From Cercis canadensis (lineage: Eukaryota; Streptophyta; Magnoliopsida; Fabales; Fabaceae), in NCBI GenBank assembly GCA_003255065.1, contig QAOA01008138.1, positions 526,982 to 590,981 on the forward strand: a DNA stretch of 64,000 bases, read 5' to 3'. The position numbers and the translations under genes were made by a program. Within the stretch, counting starts at the first letter, position 1, and every line of letters begins with the position of its first letter. The notes under the pieces were generated by a model. It had not been told where the DNA came from. It did no database searches and worked only from the letters and a program-made list of their open reading frames with translations. Below are positions 45,851-57,746 of this stretch, piece by piece.

Positions 45851-46421
45851 GGAAAATATCCAAAAAAACCCTTTCAACTATGCCCTATGTGTGGTTTATC
45901 TTCAAAACTTCAAAAACGTAGGAAAAACCTCCTTGAACTTTTAAAATGTGCATTTTACCTCCGCGACCTTGACGTCCATCCATTAATGGACGGAAGAAGG
46001 GATTTGAATATTATCATTTAGCCCTAAAACTCTTTGAATATTACTTTTTGACTCTAATTTTTATAAATTTATTTTCATTTATACCTGTATAAATTGTACT
46101 ATGGCCTAAATTAATCACATCATGTGCACATTAATGGACAGATGTTAAGGTCGNGGGATTTGAATATTATCATTTGGCCCTAAAACTCTTTGAATATTAC
46201 TTTTTGACTCTAATTTTTATAAATTTATTTTCATTTATACCTGTATAAATTGTACTATGGCCTAAATTAATCACATCATGTGCACATTAATGGACAGATG
46301 TTAAGGTCGTGGGGGTAAAATGCACATTTAAAAGTTCAAGGAGATTTTTCCTACGTTTTTGAAGTTTTGGGGGTAAACCGCACATAGAGCACAATTGAAG
46401 GGGTTTTTTTAGAGTTTTCCC
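45851..46421. mobile_element. Mutator-type MITE with 9-base target duplication
   Basis: Terminal inverted repeats of about 140 bases begin GGAAAATATCCAAAAAAACC at the left. At the right end they begin GGGAAAACTCTAAAAAAACC on the complementary strand. Both continue with CTTCAA, CTATGTG-GGTTTA, AAAACTTCAAAAACGTAGG and CTCCTTGAACTTTTAAA. The element is flanked by the 9-base repeat TATGATTTT (45842-45850 and 46422-46430). Long TIRs with a 9-base target duplication define a Mutator-like MITE. It encodes no transposase. Its inner part is duplicated around a lone N. Confidence 0.93.
45999..46309. repeat. 155-base direct duplication around N 46154
   Basis: gggatttgaatattatcatt begins at 45999 and again at 46155, and both copies end in gatgttaaggtcg. 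Only one or two bases differ. The single N at the junction suggests that one copy may be an assembly artefact. Confidence 0.92.
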
Positions 46422-46430
46422 TATGATTTT

Positions 46431-47259
46431 TGTCGTTTCAAACTTCAACTACACACTTTTAAAAAGGAGCAACTAACCTTGCTAGTATTTTATTTGCATC
46501 ACAGATTTTTCAACTTTGAATAAATGACAATCCATTTTTTCACTCTCTTAGTATTAACATGTTCCATGAATCGGCCATCTAAGTCCAATTATTGTACTAT
46601 TGACCATGCCAATACTGGTCAAACCTACGGTCCTTGTGGTAGCTAAACAGGGAGGAGATTAAAGAATTGACAATAAATCCCACAACATAAAGTAAATACT
46701 ACACAACTTCTATCTTTTATTTTGAGAAAGACACAATCAAAGTTTTTTTTTTAGAACTCTATAGAAGGTAGTTCTAAAATACATATAGGTGCTTACGGTT
46801 CGGGGTGACTAATCATGTAGTTTGGAGATATGAGAAAAGTATTGTAGCAGAAAATGTAAACAATATTTTTAAGCATAAGTTTTTAATATTTGAAAATAGT
46901 TTGAAATAGCTTCATAAAGAGTAAGTCTAGCAAGGTCCGTGCATGCATAGGAACTAAACTAAGCTAACCACATACCAAACTATTTGACTGTTATACCATA
47001 GTCAATAGAGATATTAACCGTCAAACTGTCATATAAGTCCTACTACAAATGTTCGATTCAATACTTTTTTTTCTATTCAAACCATATTTGTTCAATAAAG
47101 CACGTTCATATTAGGAACCATGTTATATAAGGCAATTCAAATGAAAAATAATTTGCTGGTATCAAACTTTTAGTGGTAGGATGACCTAATAATGTAACAG
47201 GTAATAAATCGTTAAAAATAATTGCATTCACCCTATCCCCCATAGTCAGTCTTTAGAGG
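46431..47259. other. Unassigned AT-rich stretch with a possible Helitron 3' end
   Basis: No gene was seen. At 46927-46950 the plus strand reads ctagcaaggtccgtgcatgc followed by ataggaac. On the minus strand this is a GC-containing, partly self-complementary segment followed by CTTGCTAG, reminiscent of a Helitron 3' end. The next base is A, which argues against it. Confidence 0.35.
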
Positions 47260-47264
47260 TCACT

Positions 47265-48706
47265 TGATGTTTACTTTTATAAACTTGTATTCAATCGAAA
47301 CATAACTATAATCACTTTAGGCAAGTATACCTATCGTTTTGTAGAATAGCTTGATTGAGTACGGATGTCGATCCCACGAGGAACTATAGCTATTAGTAAT
47401 AATCCTTTTTCTATTATCTAATCTCAGAATTCGGTTTGATAAATGACTAACTAATCTAAAATAATATAAACAAGATAATAAAATAATAACAAAGAATTTG
47501 ATAGATTTATCAAACGAAAGATAGGTCTAAATGAGAATCCCCCTGGGGCAAGCATTGCACTATCATCTTTAACTCAGTGGGCACCAATACTTTACTTAGA
47601 CTGATGGGAATCCCTAAATTATGTCTTAATCTTTCTCAAGCAATAAGACATCTATTCCTAGGTTGATTGACTGAAATCTCTTCCTAATCAAAACCCCTAA
47701 GAAAGCATTAGTTTGTGTTTTATGGATTCCCTTATTACATTGACTCAAATCAGAGGACTTATGTGAATCTTATCTCTAGTGATCCCAAGCAAATCCTATT
47801 GTCTACAAGTGATCTTATCCAATCTACAATCTCTCAATCTATAAATTGGAATCTGGTGCTAAATCAATGGCTAGCAACATCAACTCAACACAAATAATAA
47901 TCATAGACAATTCCAAGAATTAAAGATGTATTCCCATTGAATCAAAAGAATCAAAATACAAATATATTTCTACGTCCTATCTAAATCTTTACAAGTGAGT
48001 TATGATAAAATCTAATCAAAATAATACAGAGAAGACAAGATGGAATCAAATGAAAACTCATTCTCATGAAGTTCTTGCAATGGGTTGATCTTCCATCTTG
48101 CTCTTCTTCCAGCCTCTAGGGTTGGACTCCCGCCTCTGGCTCTGAATCGTGTCTTTGAATGTCCAAAAGATGGAGCTCCTTTCCTCTGTGTCTTAGATGC
48201 TCATATATACAGCTCTAAAAGTAGGAATTCACCTTGCAGAGGCTTGAACACGGCCGTGTTCACTTAAGATGGCTGGGCGTGTTGCTTGAAATACTTCTCT
48301 GGATCTCGGACACGGCCCGAAACACGGCCGTGTCTCTACAATAGGGGGCGTGTTCCTCCTCTGGGTTGTCTATGGACTGAGGACACGACATCAACACGGG
48401 CGTGTTCTTCACTGACCCTGGCCGTGTTCCTCAGGAAACTGGAGAAGAGCTCTCTGGATGCTAGACACGGGCGTGGACACGGCCATGTCACGGCCGTGTT
48501 CCCTATCTGGACTTTGATTTCTTCTAATTTCTCTGCTCTTTTGCTCCAGAAATCCTTAAAACTCTTCCTTTTACTCAATCAACCCAAGAAACACCTGAAA
48601 ACACAAATAGATGAGTTAAGTGCCATGTTTATTGCAAATTTGCTCAAATCCAAGTAGGAATCCATGGATAAAACATGGAACTTAAAGGTCTAATAAGCAC
48701 ATATCA
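47265..48706 (-). mobile_element. Solo LTR 2 (same family as LTR 1), target duplication TCACT
   Basis: Read on the minus strand the element begins TGATATGTGCTTATTAGACC and ends TATAAAAGTAAACATCA. It is flanked by TCACT at 47260-47264 and 48707-48711. Its start and end match solo LTR 1, and it contains the same GC-rich island of acacggccgtgtt-type words (48248-48510). It has 1442 bases and no coding region or partner LTR. Confidence 0.92.
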
Positions 48707-48711
48707 TCACT

Positions 48712-49200
48712 ACTTATATATAAGAAGATCATGATCATATAATTAACAACTTAGTTTGAATTGCATTTATATTTCTGATAAATGAGGAATAAGTTTATTA
48801 TTCTGTAATTCACACCTAATGTAAAAGCAACATCTCAAGACGTATACAATTAAAAACAATGTTTTCTTCTTGAAAAATATAAAATGTATTGTACATGAAT
48901 TTTGACCTCAATGCAAACTCATCTTAAATAGGTATTTAGGAAAAAGAAATCCCTAGTAATAAACACTGTACTCAAACAGGAATTTAGATATGTATGAATA
49001 GGAAAATAGCTAAAAAATAATAATCCAAAGCAATATTGAATGTACATCCACTTTACAGCCTTTCTAAATTACATAAAAGAAATATAATTCATACCTTGAG
49101 ATCATGCAAAGCACACTTCAATATATATGATCTATGGCCAACAGGATTAGTAGACGTTGAAAAAGATAGATAGTAGGCAATCTAATAATATGAGCAGCAA
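48712..49200. other. AT-rich stretch, nothing recognised
   Basis: The segment lies between the solo LTR and the duplicated block. No reading frame, RNA or terminus stands out. Confidence 0.4.
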
Positions 49201-49229
49201 GCATGTGTAATGATAATACACCCCAAAGA

Positions 49230-50035
49230 GTTGGTCCTATAGTTACTCTCCAATTATAAGAAGAGATTCTAGTGATGTGTTATTGTTATATAGGCGATGG
49301 GAATAGTGTTGTCAACTTTTTTAATTGATTTTCTAAAAACCAAGAAATCGTCCAATTCACAAGAAAGATACCCATTGATTGAAAATTCTCCTAGACTTCA
49401 TATAAGATACCCATTTTGAAGATACCCATTGATTTTTTAATATTGAAAATTACAGAATATCCAAATGTTTGCCTCTTTATATAACAATAAATTATCATCA
49501 TATACTCACACACTTGACCGAGCTTGGAACATATATACCTTACTCAAACCTATTATGCATATCTTTCTGCCTATACATAAACTCTCCCATTGATTGAAAT
49601 TTGCTGATTGAAATCGTCCAATACTTAACATTCTTAATTGGGAGATATTATAGGGTCTTTGTTTCCACTTTTTTTGTTGGGCATTAAATATATTTAATTG
49701 ACCAAACTATGCTATGTTATTTTTTTATGTATTTTTTATTATCTCAAAAGCCCAACCCGTAATGATGCTTGTCTGTTGCCCTTTCAATTTTCTATGAAAT
49801 TTCTGCATGGCATTTGATTGCTCTTAGTTCTGCCACGTCAATTACCTGCCATGTAGTTCACACACTTGGCTTATTAGTTCTGTCACGTCAATTACCACCG
49901 CTAATGCCACTTGTGTCACACACTCTACACTCTTTGCATCTACCCCATATCGACTCTCCCCAACCCTTTACTTTGCTTTCATGCATATACTTTATTATGC
50001 ACACATCTAAAATCATGTGAAAGGTTGCATGGCTT
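49230..50035. repeat. Duplicated block, copy 1 (pair at 54690-55440)
   Basis: The run from agttggtcctatagttactc (49231) through tgatgtgttattgttatata (49274), cattgattgaaaat and the twice-occurring gttctgccacgtcaattacc-type word, to atgtgaaaggttgcatggctt, matches 54690-55440 in the same orientation. In copy 2 it forms the upstream region of the RPA-like pseudogene. Here no RPA-like coding sequence follows to the left. Confidence 0.85.
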
Positions 50036-51030
50036 CATTATTTTTGTGGGTTAACCTAATGGGCTTTATTATTTTTGTGTATATAGTACTTCGGTTATAG
50101 TCCATCCTTTTACAATTGAAATCAATTTTAAATTTATATAATTATGGAATTTTGCCTTCTCCTTGTTTAAAATTGATTTATTGACCAATTACTAAAGTTT
50201 AGCCAATAATCAAAATCAATACAGAGCATAATTAAGGCCATAGAAGTATGAATATATGGCTTTTTTTGTAGGAATACAGAGCAATAAGTTTGCTAAAATT
50301 GTGGCATGAGATTGTTAAACCAAACTTCCTTATTAAACAAATCATAAAAGCAAAATAAAAGCCATAACCGATTACACCTTAATTGATTAACCAATCCAAA
50401 TTGAATCATAAATATATGAACAACTAATGGGCTAAATCAAAGGAGCCAATAATGAGAATGATTTTATGGTCTCAATTAATTATTATTTAACACAATAATA
50501 CCCCATAAAATTTGTTCAAATATTGATATTTCTTGTTGCCTTTTATTTATTTCCAATTTCGTAAGAATTATCAAGAAAGTATTTATAAGAATATCCTATT
50601 ATATCAATTTGGTTTTGAAAAAGACATAATCTTCAAATTCTCAATCTCCAAAATTGTAGGTTGTATCCCATAATCATCAAGTTCTAATCTTTTTTTAATT
50701 AAGTTTTTTTTAACCATTTCATGCCATGATTTTTTTTTAATTATTTAATTATTTTTTAATTATATACTTCAAGTTTAGGAGGCCTTAGGCATAACATATG
50801 ATAAAATAATATTAGAAATAGGATTTTGTGCAGCCCTTCTTTTGCCATCCTCGTTACTTAATTGACACTCTTGTTTGATAAAGATTTGAATCTATCTACT
50901 GCTTTCTTATTAAATCCTTACACTTTATATTTTATTCTTGAGTACCTCGCACTGCCCAAAGTTCTAAATAAATAAAAGTCATAATTGGTTACATCATTTG
51001 ACAATGAGATTTATACATTGTTCTTCATTA
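50036..51030. other. AT-rich stretch, nothing recognised
   Basis: No coding or RNA signal was seen. It separates the two duplicated tracts of copy 1. Confidence 0.4.
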
Positions 51031-51061
51031 CAGCTAAGGATGAATATGGTGGATTAACATG

Positions 51062-51262
51062 AGTTGATGATAGTAACTTGGACTTAGTTAAGAGTGTATG
51101 GAATATATTGTTGTTTGCCTTTTTACTTGAATACATTATTCAAAATGATATTTGACCTTTGCTATTTCCAACCTTAAACTTTAGTTTTGGTTGCACCAAA
51201 AAATAAAACCAATTATTTTTTATCAATGTTGGGTGCCTACAACATGTAGAACCAAAAACTAA
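51062..51262. repeat. Second duplicated tract, copy 1 (pair at 55930-56130)
   Basis: The run containing gtaacttggacttagttaag, gtatggaatatattgttgtt and gggtgcctacaacatgtaga matches 55930-56130 in the same orientation. It extends the duplication of the 49.2-kb and 54.7-kb blocks. The spacing differs between the two copies. Confidence 0.85.
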
Positions 51263-51399
51263 ACAAATATTTTCTCAAACATTAATATTAACACTTTCAT
51301 TTTTAATATTAAAATTCAAAGAGATGGTATTAGACTATTGGCATAAATATATAAAATGTAAAATAATGTTCATGGAATCTTCCTTAGAAGCTATTGTCA

Positions 51400-51990
51400 A
51401 CAATTAACTACACCTTCTGCCACGTTATCATTAACTTGAAATGGTGTCCTTGGAACATTAGGTGCAATAAGCTTATGTGGACAAGTTCATATAAAAACCC
51501 TTGATAGGGAAAAGGTGTTTTTCATCATGGAGCCCAACTCCCACACATCCCATCATGGAAGAAAAAGATTGCCCAATTCCTTGATAGCAACCAAACAATT
51601 CAAGTGTTCTGAAGCACTTTTATTAATATATTCATTAAAAACTTGACCAAATAAATTTACACCATATATGCAAAAAGTGAGTCTTTGAGAGTTTTAACTC
51701 TCATTAAGACCTTCTTTACTCCCTTTTCATCACAATCAAGTAGTAGAGCAGTTCGCAATCACTCTCCAGTTTCATGGGATCAATTTCCTAACAAATGAGA
51801 TAATGGTTCAGTGGCAAAACGCAACTGCTCTTTGGTATAAGTTTAACGTATATTGGTCCTTCCTTTTTGCTAGAAATATACAAATTAAAGGATATGCCTA
51901 CAGTTTACGTGCAGTGTACTTCCTGCTTCAAATCAAAACATAGTCAATAGACTCCTGCAGTAACAGATCATTATATTATTTAAGAGCAAG
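51400..51990. other. Possible decayed coding remnant downstream of the RPA-like gene
   Basis: On the minus strand, short open pieces such as YTKEQLRFATEPLSHLLGN and LLLDCDEKGVKKVLMR can be read around 51660-51840, separated by stops. I do not recognise them, and they may be chance. Confidence 0.2.
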
Positions 51991-52021
51991 ATTTATCAGG
52001 TCTCCATATATTCTATGTAGG

Positions 52022-52045
52022 TTTCAGCCTCCATGAAGGCTGAAA
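52022..52045. other. Perfect 9-bp hairpin downstream of the RPA-like gene
   Basis: TTTCAGCCT and AGGCTGAAA are separated by 6 bases. A diverged copy of the hairpin and its flanks lies at 12090-12115. The role is unknown. It may be a subterminal hairpin of the element carrying the RPA-like gene. Confidence 0.7.
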
Positions 52046-52265
52046 TCATCACGCTAAGGCAAAATAAAATAAAAATAAAAAAACTTAAAGTATAAATCTC
52101 ATTAGGTATTTATGGAGAAAAGTCATGTCTGTAGCACGTTCATAATAACATGATTTATAAGGAAATACCAAAATTAGTTAAAAAAATAATAACCTCGTGC
52201 TTAAACATCCAAAGACACTTGAATAAAAATAAAATATCACTTAAGACATAAGTGATGAAAAATTA

Positions 52266-54550
52266 TTAGCCATGTTCCTTCTTGATCTTCTTATTCTTGA
52301 TGTTGGTAGGTTGTTTTGCTAATGAAAGTTCATAGTCCACATGACTGGAAACTGCATCTTTATTTCTCTTTTTAGGAGTCACAAAGTCCCCTTCTGCAGA
52401 CCTTGAAGAAGCTTCCCCTTCGATAATATTTTCAGTGTCCATGCTAAGACCATCAACCACACTGTGATCAGTCAACGATGGGTCAAGTACATTCTCCTAG
52501 ATATAGGAAATAATTTTATATAATTAATAAATGATTATTTCATTAATATTCTTAATCTAAAAAATGATACAGAATGATATCTGCTCAACAGCTAAATCGT
52601 CATCAAATTTCTTGATTAGATTGGGGTCATCACATGTCTTGCGAACCGTGTAGGTGTTGAACTATTGATTGATGTTTTCTCTTCTTAGATTGATCTTAAA
52701 TAGCATTGTCCTACCAACCAAAGTTATAAATTTACGTGGGGATCCCATATCATCTTCCATATTCTCTCCCCTCTGCGTATTAGAAGTTAAAAGTAATTTC
52801 TCTAGCTTATGTAACTTCAATTTATAATTTATTAAAATAGTTATGACAGAAATAGTAGTAGTGTACCTTAACCAAACACTCCCACAGATCAAGGACACCT
52901 ATTTTTACTTGCTGCTCCACATCATGATCCCAAAAGACAAAGCGTGCAGTACCATAGTCATCAATTATACGCAACTGAACCCTATAGCTATTGGGTTCAA
53001 CAAAATTACATAGAAGTTAATAGTTAACACTTTAGTGTACTACACCATTGCTTATGTATAATATAAAATGAAACTATTATCATATTACCTAGTGACTACA
53101 TTTTTTATGTGATCAGGGTGTATCCTATAGTAATATCATCCATCATCATCGATTTTAACACCGATATTATGTTCACGACACTTCAAGAGGTACCAATTAT
53201 CTCGGTTACTTTCAATATCAATGATCGTAGCCGTAATTACTTAAGTACCATCCTAATAATGAAACTGTGATTATTAGTTATATAATTTTTTTAAAAAAAG
53301 TAATTCATAAATTAGGTTTGTGGATGTTACCTTGTCACAATTAAGCAAGTCACCTAGAGTCAAATGATTATGGCTTAAGAAGTCATCTTCAAGACTGTAA
53401 CTCGTCTGGGTTGAGATTTGGGTCAACTGTTGCAAGAATGTCTTCTCATTTGATTGAACACTAATTGAACAACAATAGAAATAGAAATTTTGATAATATC
53501 AATGTGTTGTTACATTCAAAATGGAAAATATTATGTCAAACAGTTTAATTGATATAAGCCCAATTAAAAAAAATATTAAATCAAACCATTTATAGAAATA
53601 TGCAATTTTTGGTACGTTCTCTTGATTTATCATCAGTTTAGAAGCCCAGAAAGTGTTGGACACATTGATATTTGTGGTGATGCCAATACCTTAATATCAT
53701 ATAAATATATAAATTTGATGGCTAAACATAAATGACTTAAAAATGAGTATATAATAGAAAAATATTAATTAATAGTTAAATTCACTTTTTTCAAATTTTC
53801 TAATCTTGCAGCATCGGATAACCATCACAATAGGTCCATTTCCATGCTTCTCAACATATGAGAGCATCTCATCAGCAAAGTTGTCATACAGAGTGACATT
53901 AGTGGTCTGCTTACTTAAATTTACAAACATATCATATTACAACATGTGTTAAGTCTTAAACAATCAAAAAAAGCACAAGAGATAAATATTTAATTGTAAT
54001 GAAACTTACTTCAAGTCCTCAAGAGTTAACAGCAAGAATCTAACCGGCTTGCCAAATTTCATCATTTCCTCCATTTCACCAACTGACCAATAAGATCGAA
54101 CCAACAGCGATATTCCCCTTCGTCATTACATTGTGCCTCAACCTCCTCAAATCCAATAAAATTAAAACTTGAACAGAAGTTTGAAATTGTGGGGGCTAAC
54201 CCCGTAATCCCTTGTGTTATCCTCCACATTGAATCCATCCATGTAGTAGACATTTCCTTCTGTAATGATTTTGCTAAACTTGTAAATGTACGTCTCTTTG
54301 ACATAGGCTCCGATTTTTCTCCCCTGTAGAAAAGCAAAGACATAAGCTCAAATAGAGGTGGGCATCAATATATGATATGCAAAGAGACATTGACACTTAC
54401 ATGCTCATCGTCTAAGACCATCTCTAATTCCTTATCCAAACATCTTCTATTATAGGATGGTACACCCCAAAAGTGAACAACTCAGACCTTAATCTTCCAT
54501 AACCGGATGTCTTTGGTTATTTCAAAGAGTTTTATCAACTTTGCTGCCAT
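52266..54550 (-). pseudogene. Replication protein A large-subunit-like pseudogene
   Basis: RPA1-type proteins bind single-stranded DNA with OB folds, and plant Helitrons often carry such genes. Exon one (54550-54401) gives MAAKLIKLFEITKDIRLWKI, a stop at KV*VVHFWG, and LDKELEMVLDDEH. Exon two (54323-54010) reads AYVKETYIYKFSKIITEGNV and FNVEDNTRDYGVSP. After a frame break it continues FNFIGFEEVEAQCNDEGEY, DLIGQLV, a second break, and FGKPVRFLLLTLEDLK. Later exons give TTNVTLYDNFADEML (53906-53786), GIGITTNINVSNTFWASKL (from 53690), and NRDNWYLLKCREHNIGV with stops. They end with VQLRIIDDYGTARFVFWDHD and a basic tail, TPKKRNKDAV, to 52266. At least three stops and two frame shifts show that it is dead. 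Introns with consensus sites are kept. Confidence 0.9.
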
Positions 54551-54689
54551 CTCTCAAGATAAACACAGTGAAACTTTTCCTTTTTGTTTACGAAATAGAA
54601 GTTATATTACACGGATGGAATTTACAAATTACACAACCAAATAGAAGACAAATATGTGCCTTAGTTGCTATTAGAGTATACCTCTCAAA

Positions 54690-55440
54690 GAGATGGTCCT
54701 ATAGTTGCTCTTCGATTACAAATTTCGGTTCTAATGATGTGTTATTGTTATATAGGTGGTGGGAATAGGGTTTACTCCTTTTCATTTGATTTTTTAATCA
54801 CCAACAAACTAACCAATTCATTTTGAACATTCCCATTGATTGAAAATTGCTGATTATTCTCCTAGACTTCCTGTAATTGCCAATGACATTCAATTTGTAA
54901 TTGCCAATTTAATGTGGATGCATAATTATTCTACTATACCTACTGGTACTATTAAATATTTTTGGTGTAATATTCTTTTAATTGTGCTAATATTTTTAAA
55001 TTATATTCCTATAACAGAATAGTTGACATTCGTAATTGAGAGAAATTATAGGGTCTTTGAATACACTTTTTTTGTAGGGCACAAATTATATTTAATTCAC
55101 CAAAGTGTGCCCAACTTGTAATGAATCTAATCTGTTCCCCCTTCAATTCTCTAGAAAATGGTGCTCAATATAAGGAAATTGTTTTGGGTTTTGGCTTTCT
55201 GCATGACATTTGATTGCTCTTAGTTCTACCACGTCAATTACCACCACTTATGCCACGTAGTTCACACACTTGGCTTATTAGTTCTGCCACGTCAATTACC
55301 ACCACCAATGTCATGTAATTCGCGCACTTTACACTCTTTGCATCTACCCCACATCGACCCCCCAACCCTTTACTTTGCTTTTATGCATACATTTTATTAT
55401 CCAGACATCTAAAATCATGTAAAAGGTTGCATGGCTTCAA
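54690..55440. repeat. Duplicated block, copy 2 (upstream of the RPA-like gene)
   Basis: It is the same-orientation partner of 49230-50035, including gatggtcctatagttgctct, the TATA region, and gttgcatggcttc at its right end. Its left end leads straight into the first RPA-like exon. Confidence 0.85.
54748..54754 (-). promoter_or_regulatory. TATA box of the RPA-like pseudogene
   Basis: TATATAA on the minus strand lies about 200 bases upstream of the ATG at 54550. The same motif is kept in copy 1 of the block (about 49287-49293), where no RPA-like gene follows. Confidence 0.5.
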
Positions 55441-56803
55441 AAACAATTTGCAAACACCTAGTGATCTCTCTCAACATTTATAAAAAATGAATTAAACTCA
55501 TGTGAGTTATAGAGCTGGATTGTGAATAAATATATATTACTAATCAAGAATATTCATATTGATCGATTAAAATAGTGAACTTGCTTTTTTTTTTTTTTTA
55601 GATGCATATGGTATTTACTATTACATTGGGAGTGAGGAGGGAGGAGGTGACACCTGTGATTTTGGAATCTCTTTATACACATCAAAAGTTATTCCTCCAA
55701 TTTTTTTTCACATATAGGGTTAAGGAAATTGTTCTAAGGGGATGGGAAATTGTGAAGGAGGATTTGTTACAGATAATATAAAAGGTCTTTTGGCAAAAGA
55801 CCCTACAAAACCTTTTCTCTAGCTTACTATCATCAGCTCTCAATGTAATTGATTTTATAGAACTCAACCCATGTCATTAAAGTTGTTAAAACTAAAAAGG
55901 CACATAAGAAAATATTCAAAATTGATAAAAGGTAGTAACTTGGACTTAATTAAGAGTGTATGGAATATATTGTTGTTTGCCACTTTTACTTGAATATATT
56001 ATTCAAAATGATATTTGACCTTTGCTCTTTCCAACCTTAAACCCTAATTTTGGTTGCACCAAAAAATAAAACCAATTATGGCTTATCAATGTTGGGTGCC
56101 TACAACATGTAGAACCAAAAATTAAACAAATATTTACATGCCTACTTATGTTATGTTCACAAATTTGCCCAAACTTCGTAAATTGATTGACTAACTCTCT
56201 ATCATGTTATCAATCAATAACAAAATTTTATTTAAATATAAATATAATATTGATTTCTTCCTATGAATTTTCTACCTTAATAATGTATAGTATCGTGATC
56301 TCCTTGGTGAGCTGACTTTAATTTGCAAAATAAAATTACTTCCTAAACCCACCATAAGTATGATGCCCCTAATTTGCTCAAACAGGAATTATTTTCAGGC
56401 AATCTATTGATTGATTTTTTCTCTTATATTTAATTAGTAATAAATCGGCATTGGGTAGTATTTGAAATCTCGATTTATTCCTATAAAATTGCTACCATCA
56501 TGATTCCTATAATTATGTCTCTGACTTTTTGCCATTTTTCATATGAAATATCAATTTTAAATTGTTTTAATTAAAGCGCTGCAATATTCATGGATTTATA
56601 TATAAGGCAATGAATTTTAGATTTTATTTTAATATAGTTGGTACCTAGGATTATTCTGTTTATTATTTTCTACAATATAACCAATATAATCATCCCAATT
56701 TTGTTTCGACATGATGTCATAAAATGAACTATGCAAATAAGCATGTTTCATGTAGAATACTCTAATTCTTTATAGATAATCCATGAATTTCTTTATTTCT
56801 CTA

Positions 56804-56839
<36 letters not shown>

Positions 56840-57130
56840 TTTTTTTTTTTTAAACGTGACAATCTACTATTCATTTGATTATGTAAAACAAAAACACATC
56901 TTACATTACTAATTTGATTATTTATAGAACTTGATTATTTATATTTGCAAGGTATTAAATAATATGACGCACATAGATATAAAGTATTTCGGATTAATAT
57001 GTAAGCACAAGATTATAGATTGTTAATAATCAGCAATAATGAAAACAATGGTACACAACAAGTATGGAGTAGCAAGTGTTTAACAATTCCTTTATTGAAT
57101 TCGCAAAATCACATTAACTCATCCAGTAAA
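55441..57130. other. AT-rich stretch with the duplicated tract 55930-56130
   Basis: Apart from the tract shared with 51062-51262 and an (AT)n(GT)n microsatellite near 56807-56839, no gene, RNA or transposon terminus was recognised. Confidence 0.45.
56807..56839. repeat. Compound (AT)n(GT)n microsatellite
   Basis: An AT tract runs directly into a GT tract and then a T run. Confidence 0.95.
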
Positions 57131-57142
57131 AAATAATATGGA

Positions 57143-57746
57143 CTAAAACTCTTTAGGGAATACAATGTTATCGTCATCTCCCAAAAGTCGAGTGAAATAC
57201 ATGTACTTGCCAACTTTGTGCTCAAACATAATTACATAACCCTCCTTTATCAGATTTTCTTCAAATAATCTTTCCAAACCATTGGAAAACTTGTAAACTA
57301 CATGCACTAACCGTGGGGCACGCATCAGACGCACCTGCAAATACTTGGGGGAAGACAGATCCTTTAAATATCATGTATTATCCTCGTAAGCCATACACAA
57401 ACGAACAAATTCATATGGTATCTCCTAACATAGAGTACAAAAAGAAATTTAACTAACATGATATAAAAAAAAAAATAAGACTTAACCAATGTGTTTACTG
57501 TATTTTATGTGTTACCATTACTTTATTAACAATCACATCATGTGTGATCTGCACCACAAATGATTCTCCAGTGGTTCGAATAGTATGTGCATAATCAAAT
57601 GCACTAGAGTACTCGTCATATTGACAGTAAATGAAATCAAGAACACATGGGATATTGACCCTTGGCTTCTGCATCCACATTATTTGTTTTCTTGTACACA
57701 CTATATTGTAACCTAAATTAGTAGAGGATGCAGGTTGATGAGGCAA
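57143..57746 (-). pseudogene. B3-like protein gene, copy C
   Basis: Exon one (57746 to about 57515) reads SSAFDYAHTIRTTGESFVVQ and ITHDVIVNKVMVTH, homologous to VQITKEVIE of copy A. After an intron, exon two reads IPYEFVRLCMAYEDNT, a stop, LSSPKYLQVRLMR and KFSNGLERLFEENLIKEG. It then gives YVIMFEHKVGKYMYFTRLL and ends at 57143. The order IP-F, then L----Y-QV-L, F-NGLE-LF-EN-I--G-V--FE and -YFTRLL fits a B3 DNA-binding domain. One in-frame TGA (about 57371) lies between the N-terminal strand and the core. This copy lies 31 kb from copies A and B, near the RPA-like element, and no Helitron ends were found around it. Confidence 0.6.

Noticed and set aside
46927..46950. Helitron 3' end on the minus strand
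   Set aside because: The hairpin is imperfect and the base after CTAG is A instead of T. It is kept only as a remark.
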